A stretch of DNA of 64,000 bases, from assembly GCA_013339895.1 (NCBI GenBank), contig JABACO010000004.1:8146085-8210084 (forward strand), read 5' to 3'. The stretch is from Ephydatia muelleri (lineage: Eukaryota; Porifera; Demospongiae; Spongillida; Spongillidae). Both the position numbers and the translations under genes were made by a program. Of the stretch, positions 48,401 through 57,396 are shown piece after piece (position 1 is the stretch's first letter; each line of letters opens with the position of its first letter). Under the pieces are notes generated by a model, which searched no databases, was not told where the DNA came from, and was given only the letters and a program-made list of their open reading frames with translations.

Positions 48401-51400
48401 CCTCCATTTGTTGTTGCCATACCATACCGACAACCGTAAGTAAAGTTCACTGATTTTGTTTATTAAGGTGTAGTGGGGTGTTGATGATGCGCAACATTTA
48501 AACGCATGGAGAACAGTCATCTCAATAAAGCAAAATTATTTTGAATTGGCAATCACGTGTACGTTTTGTCCTTTTATTTCAGGGATGGCACTTGCTACAA
48601 TAAAGAGGGGTCGTGTATTGAGCCTTATGCCTATCGCCATATTCTCCAGATGACAAATGTTACAGAAACATTTCTGGTAGGTTCATGTGCATGTGTACAC
48701 TACTACTGCATACAGGCGTATGAGAAGTACATGTGTGCATGTCTACCGTCTTTCAAATGTGCAGAACATTTTGAACACTAAGTTGAATTTGTCATCTGCT
48801 GCGGAAAATCCACAAAGTGGAACAGATGCCTTAGCACAAGCCATTCTCTGCAAGAATGTGAGTATACAGTGTACCTGACTACAATATGTATATGTACAGA
48901 GTATATAAAACATGTACACGTAATAGTATGCTCCATACAGTAGCTGTAAAAAAAGAAGGTTATGTTATTTACTACGCTGTAGCCATTGAATGGTGAGACT
49001 GTAAATGTGTGGTACGGTTTGGTTATCAACGTTTACTTCAAATCAGTGTTTGAATAAGTGACAAGCCACTTAAACATTGTAACCGTAGTAATAAATTCTA
49101 CACCACTGTAGACAGAGCGAACTCAACTGTATTGCAGAGGTTTGAAAACGAGCAGAGAATCAATCAGGATAATGATGACATGTTTCATTAATTATTCAAC
49201 ATAAATGTAGGGTTAGGATACCAGGGGAATTCCCTTCACGCAGTGCTCACATTATTATGGGCGTAGTAATGCTTAAACGTTAGTGAGCACTCGGAATGCA
49301 ATATAAGCGCTTGCTAGAAATCATCGCAAATTAATAAATATACCTGCTCAGTGTCTGTGGTGGTGATAATATGAGTGTGAAATAGTAGTGTAATATCAGT
49401 GCTAACAAAGCATGTATTTTAGGTTGGATTAGGAATTTAATGCATCTTTGGGTGCCATGAGCAGGTTACTCTTATGGCGGGTTATACTCGTATGAAACTC
49501 TAATGAAGATTAGACAGCATGTTACAATGCATGGAACAGCTACCGTTTGCAAGTACAGGCTGGATAAATAGTCCACACTTGCGAAACGTAATGTGATGTG
49601 AAATCACTATCCACCAAGATATGCGGACAACTTGCACATTGTTTGAAAAGCACACCCATCAGTTGTAGACTTCAAGCAGGAGAAGGTATTGACACTGGCA
49701 TTGGAGAACGAAGCTGGGCATTTTCTCTACTTAAGCGAATCGCCAATACAGTGTATATCAAATGATGAATGTATGTGAATTAAATCACATGAAATTTAAG
49801 TTACGCTTAAAGCCTCGCTTAAAGCGCATGGATTTAATGCAACATGATTTATGGCATACACTGTACACTGTATTTAATTAGCTGCGAAGGAGGGTAGCAC
49901 GTGGCAGCTAGTACACTTACACACTACCTTTTGGTGGGCTACAGGGACATGTCCCTCCATGTCCCCAACCCACATGGGACCAAAGAGGGTGTGTGTGTGT
50001 TACGTGTGTGTGTGTGTGTGTTAGGATCTGCCTCGCGTGCTAGGAGAGGTGGGCGGGTCCCCTGTCATGCCACTGTGCAACATTGTCAGGGATGATGGAG
50101 GACAGAGAGCAGGATGAGGGGGGCGGGAAGGTAGGCGAATAGGTCGACCCGGACGACTGCGATCGAACACGTGCTTCGACTGCAGGTTGCTCAGCGCTAT
50201 GCGCATATAACTCATATGGTGGTGCGCCCGGCTGCCCTTGTACCGGTAGCCACACTGCATTAAACACGCAGTGTACAGATCTTGCATGTATAAGTACATA
50301 GATGTGTGCATATACACTGTATGCAGTTATTTTCAATGCATGCTATATTTTACTTTGCATATCCCACCTAGATTGTTGGTTGGAGAGATGAAGCCTTTCG
50401 GATGCTCATGCTCATTTCTGACAATGCTGTTCACTTTGCGGGTGATGGAAAAGTGAGTGTTTGTTCTCTCAATGTCTGTTCTCAGTGTTTAGTATAGCAT
50501 TTATTAATTTTAATGTATTGTACATATGTAGGTTGCGCATACTGTACATTTGCATGTACATACATGTACATGTACAGTAATTTGAGTACAGTGGCACACT
50601 GTTGGTTTATCACAAAGTATTTGGTACAACAGGAAACTGTACATACTCATATACAGATTGTGATGATCACTTGGTTTGGAATTGTAAAAATGATTGTGAT
50701 AACAACATTGAGATTCTGCTGAGAAACCATCAAATCCAAAGTCAACTATGAACGTCTAGTTTTAATATCTAGTTATAAATTACAAGATGCAGAAGGTCTA
50801 CAGTACATGGGGATGTTTGGCAGACTTTCATCCTGCAATCAAACAGATTGTGAGGCTTACTCTCAGTACCATTGTTGCAATTACCAATACCATCATGATT
50901 TGTACATTTAGCGATTTACAAATATAATTTTCATGCTGTAACATTTGAGGATTGCAATCCCCAACTACAGTTACATGTACTGTAGTACATGTACTGACTG
51001 CAATGGAGAGGTGACTGTTGTGTGGTGTGGATTTTGACTGCTAGACTATAATATCTGTCTATAACATCAGTACAATTTGCATGTACATGTATGTACAGGC
51101 GTAATAACTTGAAATGATTGGTCACTATATCTTCATGTAATTATATGTAATTACAACGAAGCTACATGTATGCATGAAACAGTGTAGGCACTACAACAAT
51201 GTTTGATTGGAAGTTACCAATATTTTTAATGCACTCCCTTGTGCAATACATGTCTAATTGTTTTGCTAATATTCCAGGCGGGTGGAGTAGTGGTACCTTT
51301 TGATGGAAAATGTCACTTGGAGTGGAATAATGCCACAGGAACATATGATTACTTGCCCAAGTATAGCGCACTATATGTGAGTTGAATTTCTTTTTGTATT

Positions 51401-51742
51401 TTCTTGAAATGTTCAAATAAATTTTGACATGCAGTTCTGAATACATGTACATGTAAAATAAAATTGTACCACAGTGTATAAAGGCTCTTGGATATTTTAA
51501 TACGGGCCCTGTACATGTACGTGTACTGTACATGTACATGGCACTGTTCAAATCCAAATTTATGAAGGGTTTGGGAATGTGAGTAATTTTGTTCTTTCTC
51601 TTATTTTCAACAGGATTTCCCTTCTGTTGCGCAGTTGAAATCGCTAATTGCAGACACTGGTGTATCTGTAATATTTGGAATTGCTGGTGCTAATACAAAT
51701 AATACAACTCCGGGAACTTTTTTCTTCCCAGATGTGTACAAG
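39432..51742 (+). CDS. Integrin beta-like subunit, N-terminal part (signal peptide, PSI, betaI)
   Basis: Exons: 39432-39504, 40849-40937, 44004-44108, 44628-44688, 47908-48039, 48334-48435, 48583-48676, 48765-48857, 50372-50452, 51278-51376, 51614-51742. Phases agree throughout, apart from exon 48334-48435. Order: signal peptide (QTVWFVGLLMM), PSI domain (CSTAQNCATCVSSGINCVWC), hybrid start (ISPQSVYLNLRTG), and betaI domain with PLDFYFMMDLTGSLKYDVEQ (MIDAS), PDGTCYNKEGSC (specificity loop), PQSGTDALAQAILC, GWRDEAFRMLMLISDNAVHFAGDGK-type strand, PFDGKCHLEWN and SVIFGIAG. This is the cell-adhesion receptor head that would pair with an alpha subunit. Exon 48334-48435 lacks one base near 48376; restoring it recovers both the betaI consensus and the phase into the next exon. 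The metal-site residues are unusual. The sequence runs into a gap, so the stalk is unseen. Confidence 0.8.
39685..39800. repeat. GT-rich simple repeat in intron 1 of integrin-like gene
   Basis: An alternating GT run passes into GTGCGTGT-type variants. Apparent reading frames through it are compositional artefacts. Similar GT runs occur at about 43437-43472, 44139-44160 and 49989-50022. Confidence 0.85.
40957..40980. repeat. G homopolymer beside an integrin-like splice donor
   Basis: Fifteen G, one C, then eight or more G, starting 20 bp after the donor of exon 40849-40937. It is G-quadruplex-capable. Confidence 0.8.
41421..41672. repeat. GTGTGTGGGG-type simple repeat
   Basis: About 250 bp of GGGGTGTG/GTGTGTGGGG units of slightly variable length lie in intron 2 of the integrin-like gene. 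Open frames on both strands here are repeats, not genes. Confidence 0.9.
46591..47290 (-). pseudogene. Ty3/gypsy pol C-terminal remnant in integrin-like intron
   Basis: Minus-strand reading from about 47245: GDVVWLQVP (typical post-integrase VGDxVWL motif), an expanded block of GKLEAPIA units, then KLEARWEGGW, then after a stop KARVVHDNRLQQ (usually RxxVVHxNRLK) and EAPNIEHFVLQ. This is the chain terminus of a gypsy Pol of a lineage different from those at 8-20 kb. Only this end is present. It lies in the intron between exons 44628-44688 and 47908-48039. Confidence 0.65.
46939..47226. repeat. 24-bp minisatellite, about 12 units
   Basis: Tandem units start CAGTTTACCAGCTATTGG and end with TGCTTC, TGCATC or TGTTTC. 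One unit at about 47035 lacks a base. On the minus strand the unit encodes GKL(E/D)API(A/S), so it looks like an in-frame expansion of a codon block inside the gypsy Pol remnant. Confidence 0.9.
48858..50371. other. Integrin-like intron, nothing coding identified
   Basis: It contains a GT run (about 49989-50022), a GC-richer block at 50030-50250 with open minus frames but no motif, and an inverted pair AGTGCTCAC / GTGAGCACT around 49242-49291. Confidence 0.4.
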
Positions 51743-51781
51743 GTACATGCACATGTATCTTATAGTCGAGATGATATATAT

Positions 51782-52781
51782 NNNNNNNNNNNNNNNNNNN
51801 NNNNNNNNNNNNNNNNNNNNNNNNNNNNNNNNNNNNNNNNNNNNNNNNNNNNNNNNNNNNNNNNNNNNNNNNNNNNNNNNNNNNNNNNNNNNNNNNNNNN
51901 NNNNNNNNNNNNNNNNNNNNNNNNNNNNNNNNNNNNNNNNNNNNNNNNNNNNNNNNNNNNNNNNNNNNNNNNNNNNNNNNNNNNNNNNNNNNNNNNNNNN
52001 NNNNNNNNNNNNNNNNNNNNNNNNNNNNNNNNNNNNNNNNNNNNNNNNNNNNNNNNNNNNNNNNNNNNNNNNNNNNNNNNNNNNNNNNNNNNNNNNNNNN
52101 NNNNNNNNNNNNNNNNNNNNNNNNNNNNNNNNNNNNNNNNNNNNNNNNNNNNNNNNNNNNNNNNNNNNNNNNNNNNNNNNNNNNNNNNNNNNNNNNNNNN
52201 NNNNNNNNNNNNNNNNNNNNNNNNNNNNNNNNNNNNNNNNNNNNNNNNNNNNNNNNNNNNNNNNNNNNNNNNNNNNNNNNNNNNNNNNNNNNNNNNNNNN
52301 NNNNNNNNNNNNNNNNNNNNNNNNNNNNNNNNNNNNNNNNNNNNNNNNNNNNNNNNNNNNNNNNNNNNNNNNNNNNNNNNNNNNNNNNNNNNNNNNNNNN
52401 NNNNNNNNNNNNNNNNNNNNNNNNNNNNNNNNNNNNNNNNNNNNNNNNNNNNNNNNNNNNNNNNNNNNNNNNNNNNNNNNNNNNNNNNNNNNNNNNNNNN
52501 NNNNNNNNNNNNNNNNNNNNNNNNNNNNNNNNNNNNNNNNNNNNNNNNNNNNNNNNNNNNNNNNNNNNNNNNNNNNNNNNNNNNNNNNNNNNNNNNNNNN
52601 NNNNNNNNNNNNNNNNNNNNNNNNNNNNNNNNNNNNNNNNNNNNNNNNNNNNNNNNNNNNNNNNNNNNNNNNNNNNNNNNNNNNNNNNNNNNNNNNNNNN
52701 NNNNNNNNNNNNNNNNNNNNNNNNNNNNNNNNNNNNNNNNNNNNNNNNNNNNNNNNNNNNNNNNNNNNNNNNNNNNNNNNN
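51782..52781. other. Assembly gap (1,000 N)
   Basis: Exactly 1,000 N, most likely a placeholder of unknown true length. It falls between the last visible betaI exon and the Ig exon. Open frames reported across it are meaningless. Confidence 0.99.
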
Positions 52782-52881
52782 CCTCAAGTGTTCAAAACAA
52801 TATATTACATGTAATGGTAAGCAGCTAATCTTGATCAAACATTGTTTAAACCTTTCTACGTATTTGCTTTGCCACTTTTAG

Positions 52882-54723
52882 CGCCACCCACGATACGTTA
52901 TACTCCACCACCAAAAATGGATATCGTATCGAATCGCCCAAAAACACCAAATATTCTTTGTGAATTTTTCTAGCAGACCCGCCAATGCCACCACAGTTGT
53001 GTGGTACAAAAATAGCGTGCGTCTCTTCAATTCTGCCAACATCACAACAAACCTTGGACCATTGGATGGTAACACATCACTCACAATCCCTCGACTGATC
53101 AGAGAGAGACAGTGGTTTATATACGGTTATGATCGAGAATAGTTTCAATGAATACCTGTACATATGAGAAATTGCAATATAAGCTTTGAATTGAATGTGA
53201 AAGGTAAGTGACAAACTTATGATTAGAAAAACTGTACCCATAGAATCCACAATTGAGTTATATAATAATCGTTTTCTTTACAACAGTTCTTCCCGCCATG
53301 CCTACTAATGTAACAATCTACCAGTCTGGTTCAGCTGAATTAATCATTGCTTGGAACCTGCACCCTGAATTTCTGGAGGAGAATGCCAGCAATCTGACTG
53401 TTCAGATGCTATATCCAAATGGGCAAGTGGCATCTCAGACTACAGTACCAGGAAGCATTGCTCAGGCCAAAATGGAAATTCTCCCTAGCATAAATTATAC
53501 CATCAATATTATTGCTTACAATATTGATGGATATGTATTTGCTATACCTACTCACTTTAAAACACTACCTGGAGGTTTGTGTTGCTGATACTGTGCATGT
53601 TTCATAGGCATATTACCTTCATCAACTCTTTCTCCTCTCCCCCAAAATAGCTCCTTACGTCTACTCTGCTACAATTCAGCGGCTCAACTTCACAGCGGTT
53701 TTTTGTTCATTACTTTTACATACAATGGAGGAGCAGATGTCACTCACCTAAATGTGTCATATAGACCAGCTGGTTCCCATTTGAATTGGACCCCACCCAT
53801 CATGGTGAACGTTGCAAAATTGATATCTTTATCTGCTGAAGCTGTAACTGACATTACACAGCAATATAACAGCATTGGTCGACTTGAATTCAAAATTACC
53901 GCAGTTAATGCATTGTCTTTTTGGTCTGTTTACAGAGTGTTTAACGAGACAATAGGTAAGTGTAATTCAATGAAGTGTTTAAACTCATTCAAATACATGT
54001 TCACTGCACATGTTTCAGACCTTCCAGGGGCTCCTCGTATTGCTCAGGTAACTTATAATAACAGACCTTCTACTGCTGTTGTGCAGCTCTCAGAAAAGGG
54101 ATCACCTCCTATAATCCAAGTTGCCCTTGTTGCAATGACACCCAATGTCCATTGGGGTCTTAACATTTGTGGCCTCTACATGCCTGGAGACAAAATTGTC
54201 TTCAATCTTAGTAGCTTAGCAGATCATGATACCTATGCATTTGCAGCCTACGCATCCAACTATGCAGGCGACAGTCCCTATAGTGCACAAGTCACTGATG
54301 ATGGTAAGACAAGTGAAACTTTCAATCGAAAAATTGCATACTTGTACTGAATAGTAATAATTATGATGATAATTTTTTTATTTTTATGCAGCATTCCATG
54401 CTTCCCAAGACACGATTCTCCCTCTCTGGAGCATAGTGATAGTGGCACTGGTTGGCTTGTTTGTATGCTCAAGTTTCATTATCGTAGTGACTTGTCTTCG
54501 TCTTAAGAGGGCACACTTACAAGGTTTGTTGTATATTGGGGCAATATAATGGGTTTGAAGTAATAAATAATATACATTCTTATCTGGATTCCAAATTATA
54601 CACAATGTTGCAGGAAAAGAAAGGAATGATAGGAAATGGCTGCACCATAAAATGCTGCCAACAATATACACAGAGATGATTGATTTGGAAAGCTTTTATC
54701 ATTCTGGCATTCAGCTCAAATAG
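52882..54723 (+). CDS. Ig-FN3x3 transmembrane receptor part
   Basis: Exons 52882-53203 (Ig), 53287-53574, 53651-53955, 54019-54303 (three FN3-like domains), 54392-54523 (TM) and 54614-54723 (tail with stop). Every junction is phase 1. Landmarks: NILCEF and VVWYKNSVRLF in the Ig; MPTNVTIYQSGSAELIIAWN opening FN3-1; GGADVTHLNVSYRPAG in FN3-2; LPGAPRIAQV opening FN3-3; IVIVALVGLFVCSSFIIVV as the TM helix followed by RLKR. The tail includes IYTEMIDLE. It is a single-pass surface adhesion or signalling protein. Exon length arithmetic shows a net +1 in the Ig exon (three local shifts, near 52967, 53107 and 53150) and -1 in FN3-2 at the T6 run near 53700. The 5' part is hidden by the gap: it may be the same gene as the integrin head, or a separate one. 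Confidence 0.7.
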
Positions 54724-54810
54724 GCAAAACAAAAATGATCTACACAATAAGCTGCTTTGATAGTGTTAATGTGAGGACTGCATTGTGAGGAACAGACAGA
54801 ACTAAAGCAC

Positions 54811-54816
54811 AATAAA
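54811..54816 (+). promoter_or_regulatory. Polyadenylation signal AATAAA
   Basis: Canonical AATAAA 88 bp after the stop at 54721-54723, supporting transcript termination after the short tail exon. Confidence 0.45.
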
Positions 54817-54917
54817 GTAGGAGGGACTACTTACGGGTTGATTATGTCAATTTCTGTGTGCCACATGTATTGTTTACAAACACATCATTGTCCATTTTGC
54901 ATTCTCCAACTGTACAG

Positions 54918-55804
54918 CGAAGCTGACTACATCCCACGAAAGGTTAGCCAGAATTCATCTTACTTTGACGTTGGTATATTCATTGTACTTATTTATCCAC
55001 ATTCTAAAATGGCATACAGTTGAAACTTGTCAACAAGGAGATAGAAATAGTGCATTGCATACATCATCATTGAGCACTTTACAACAATTAGTTGGTCTGA
55101 AAGCATAATTTAAATCTTACTGATATATCCATTACATCGTAATGTGTAATGCTGCTATGCATTTGTCCTACATTGCATAAAAAGCGTCATATATTTGTTC
55201 AAGTTCATCCTAAAGTAACTGTCTTCTTATAATTTTTTTTTCTTACAGTGTTACCAGTTGCATCAAGGTGTTTCCACCATTAGCAGCACCTCTAGTACCA
55301 AAGTCCAACTGTCAGAGCAAAATTCTATCACCCTAAATCCTCGCCTATAAACAATACTTCCAACAACCCAATGATGATAGATGATGAGACATCATGCAAT
55401 GTATTTATTCATCATTATGCCACTGTTTCCACAGAGGTGAGCCACACTTTTTTTTACAGTACACCTCCTTCGTTGAATGAACTGTTTCATGTAATTTGAA
55501 TAATACAATAGTTCTGCAAAAAAACTCTGCTAATGCCATTATGCACTAGTGGTATTTTCATTGCTATACATTAGTTGACAAGCTCCTTTGTGGTCATGAC
55601 ATTAATCCATTGTAGAACCAGCATAGGTGTAAATAATCCACTTTTTTAAAGAGCCACAACCATAAATACATTGAGGGAGCATTAATGTTAATGCATTTCT
55701 TTCTTTTTTTTTTGTTGTTGTTGTTGTTGCAGTCTTTAAAGTATTTCCGAGATGAAACAGACTTCAACTACCTGGCTTCAACCTCTTCTGCAACTGATGT
55801 TTGA
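54918..55804 (+). CDS. Possible alternative cytoplasmic-tail exons
   Basis: Three blocks with acceptor and donor look coding: 54918-54942 (EADYIPRK, in the frame that leaves one leading base), 55249-55438 (QLHQGVSTISSTSSTKVQLS, then after one base missing in an A4 run near 55321 NPMMIDDETSCNV and ATVSTE), and 55733-55804 (SLKYFRDETDFNYLASTSSATDV, stop). Tyrosines in acidic context (EADYIP, DFNYLAS) suit a signalling tail. Joining to the TM exon (phase 1) would need an unseen linking exon or a different frame, so these could also belong to another transcript. Confidence 0.4.
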
Positions 55805-56675
55805 TGTTTAGTTCTATGCTGACATAATTCACTCCACAATTCACTTATTCACCTCACTGTACATGTATGACTTGTTTAACCACAGCATGTATAATTCTGG
55901 TTTGAAAGAACTGCCCATTTTCCATTGTACCAGCTGAAAAAAATGCTTAAGATGTTTGCATGAGGCGGCTTACTAAAGAAGCCCAACAATTATTTGTGAC
56001 TACACATTATCGCTTCATGGAAGCCAGTGTGAAGCAGGTCTGCAGCCCTTGGATGCTCAAGAATTAAATTGTAGTTAGAATGATAAACTGTACAATGCTT
56101 GGTATCAATGCATGCACTGGCCCACAAAACACTGAAGTGCCAAAGCTAGGCCAAGCCTCACAGGTCTGGCTATACATATTTCCATTGGAATGACATCCCC
56201 AGTTTTGTCACAACTCCTTAATGGTATAACTAACTGCAGCCCTTCGTCTATGAAGAGCCACCTTCCCAAAATGTTGGTAGGGCTTTCAAGGAAACTACAG
56301 GATTTGTGCCTGTGTGTATATGTATTTTTTGTGGCCATTTGGAACCTTTCATGTATATCAGTTATCAGTGTACATACCATGCATTAATTTCAGTATATCA
56401 ACTCTGATTAATGTGATGAAGGGGGAGGAGTAGCAGCCTATTTCACTACAAATCTCCAACCTTAGGGAAAGGATCATTTTAGCAATCGTTTTGTATTTGT
56501 TATGCATTAGTGCTATAGTTTTAGTCAGCTTAAAATATCAAATCAAGTTTAGTCTAAAAAAAAAAACATTACTAGTTAGGGGCTTTTTTTTAGCACCTAA
56601 AGGTCAAAAGGTTGTCACTTTCTCAGTCTTTACCCACTCAGTACTTCAACAAAAGCAGACGGCACCACTTTTATG
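55805..56675. other. Intergenic, no gene seen
   Basis: Open frames on both strands at 56105-56387 are short and unrecognised. An A-rich run lies at about 56556-56566. Confidence 0.4.
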
Positions 56676-56916
56676 TTAAATCGACGGACCACCTGCACGT
56701 AGACGTAATCATTAAAAATCATATACCCGTAGACGCTACTTCAGAGCAATTTTCGGGTCCTCCAAAAAAATATTGATTTTCTTACTGAGCTATCTAAACA
56801 GGTCAAGCAACACGTGGGTAGGTAGCATTTTTTAACTTGACTCCATCGATATATACGATACTATATAAACCGTCTACTCGTAGATGATATGCGTCTACGT
56901 GTAGGCGGCGATTTAA
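56676..56916. mobile_element. Short MITE with TTAA ends
   Basis: TTAA at 56676-56679 and 56913-56916 bounds a 241-bp segment whose ends are imperfect inverted copies (ATCGACGG...CACGTAGACG versus, reversed, ATCGCCGC...CACGTAGACG). CGTAGACG or its complement recurs inside. No coding sequence is present. TTAA duplication suggests a piggyBac-type mobiliser. Confidence 0.6.
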
Positions 56917-57160
56917 CGGATAGATACCACAATTTTAATCAGTTTAACGCACAGAGAGGTATAATTAATCGCTTAGATAACCAGTACTGCACTGCCCTCT
57001 CGTTAGGGATAGCAATTATCGTGCGGTCCCTCCGGTCCGTGTTTCGCGCGTGCGCGTGGCGATGCCATTCTTACACTTCCTAATTTAAGTTTTCGTGTCG
57101 TTAAAAGTTAACTCTACATGTTACATGTAAAAAAACATCAAGACATCAGTTCAGCGTATG

Positions 57161-57199
57161 GGATACACCAGAGATAATATATTATCTCTGGATACACCA
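57161..57199. repeat. Palindrome flanked by 10-bp direct repeats
   Basis: GGATACACCA at 57161-57170 and 57190-57199 flank GAGATAATATATTATCTC plus T. The whole core from CCA to TGG is a perfect 24-bp palindrome (57168-57191). Confidence 0.85.
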
Positions 57200-57315
57200 C
57201 CCATCAATTAGTCTCGTACCCAGACCCAACTATCCGCAGAAGCGTAGCGGTGATGTAATCCATCCGCAGCTGCGGATAGTTGGGTCTGGGTACGAGACCC
57301 CATCAATTAGTCTCG
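57200..57315. repeat. Perfect 29-bp-arm hairpin flanked by direct repeats
   Basis: Arms 57211-57239 and 57270-57298 are exact inverse complements (starting GTCTCGTACCCAGACCC) around a 30-bp loop. CCCATCAATTAGTCTCG occurs at 57200-57216 and again at 57299-57315. It is probably a tiny non-coding transposon or a recent foldback insertion. Confidence 0.85.
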
Positions 57316-57396
57316 CATGCCATGTTTGTAGTAAGCGTAAATGTTTACATTAATTGAAAATTCCAAGGAAGCGAATTCATCTCTTCGCACAGCTGC

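Noticed and set aside
51635..52838. Long open frames of 380-397 codons
   Set aside because: They exist only because the N gap contains no stops.
54918..54942. Direct splice from the TM exon (phase 1) to this exon
   Set aside because: It would force a frame other than EADYIPRK and end at an early stop, so the simple junction is doubtful.
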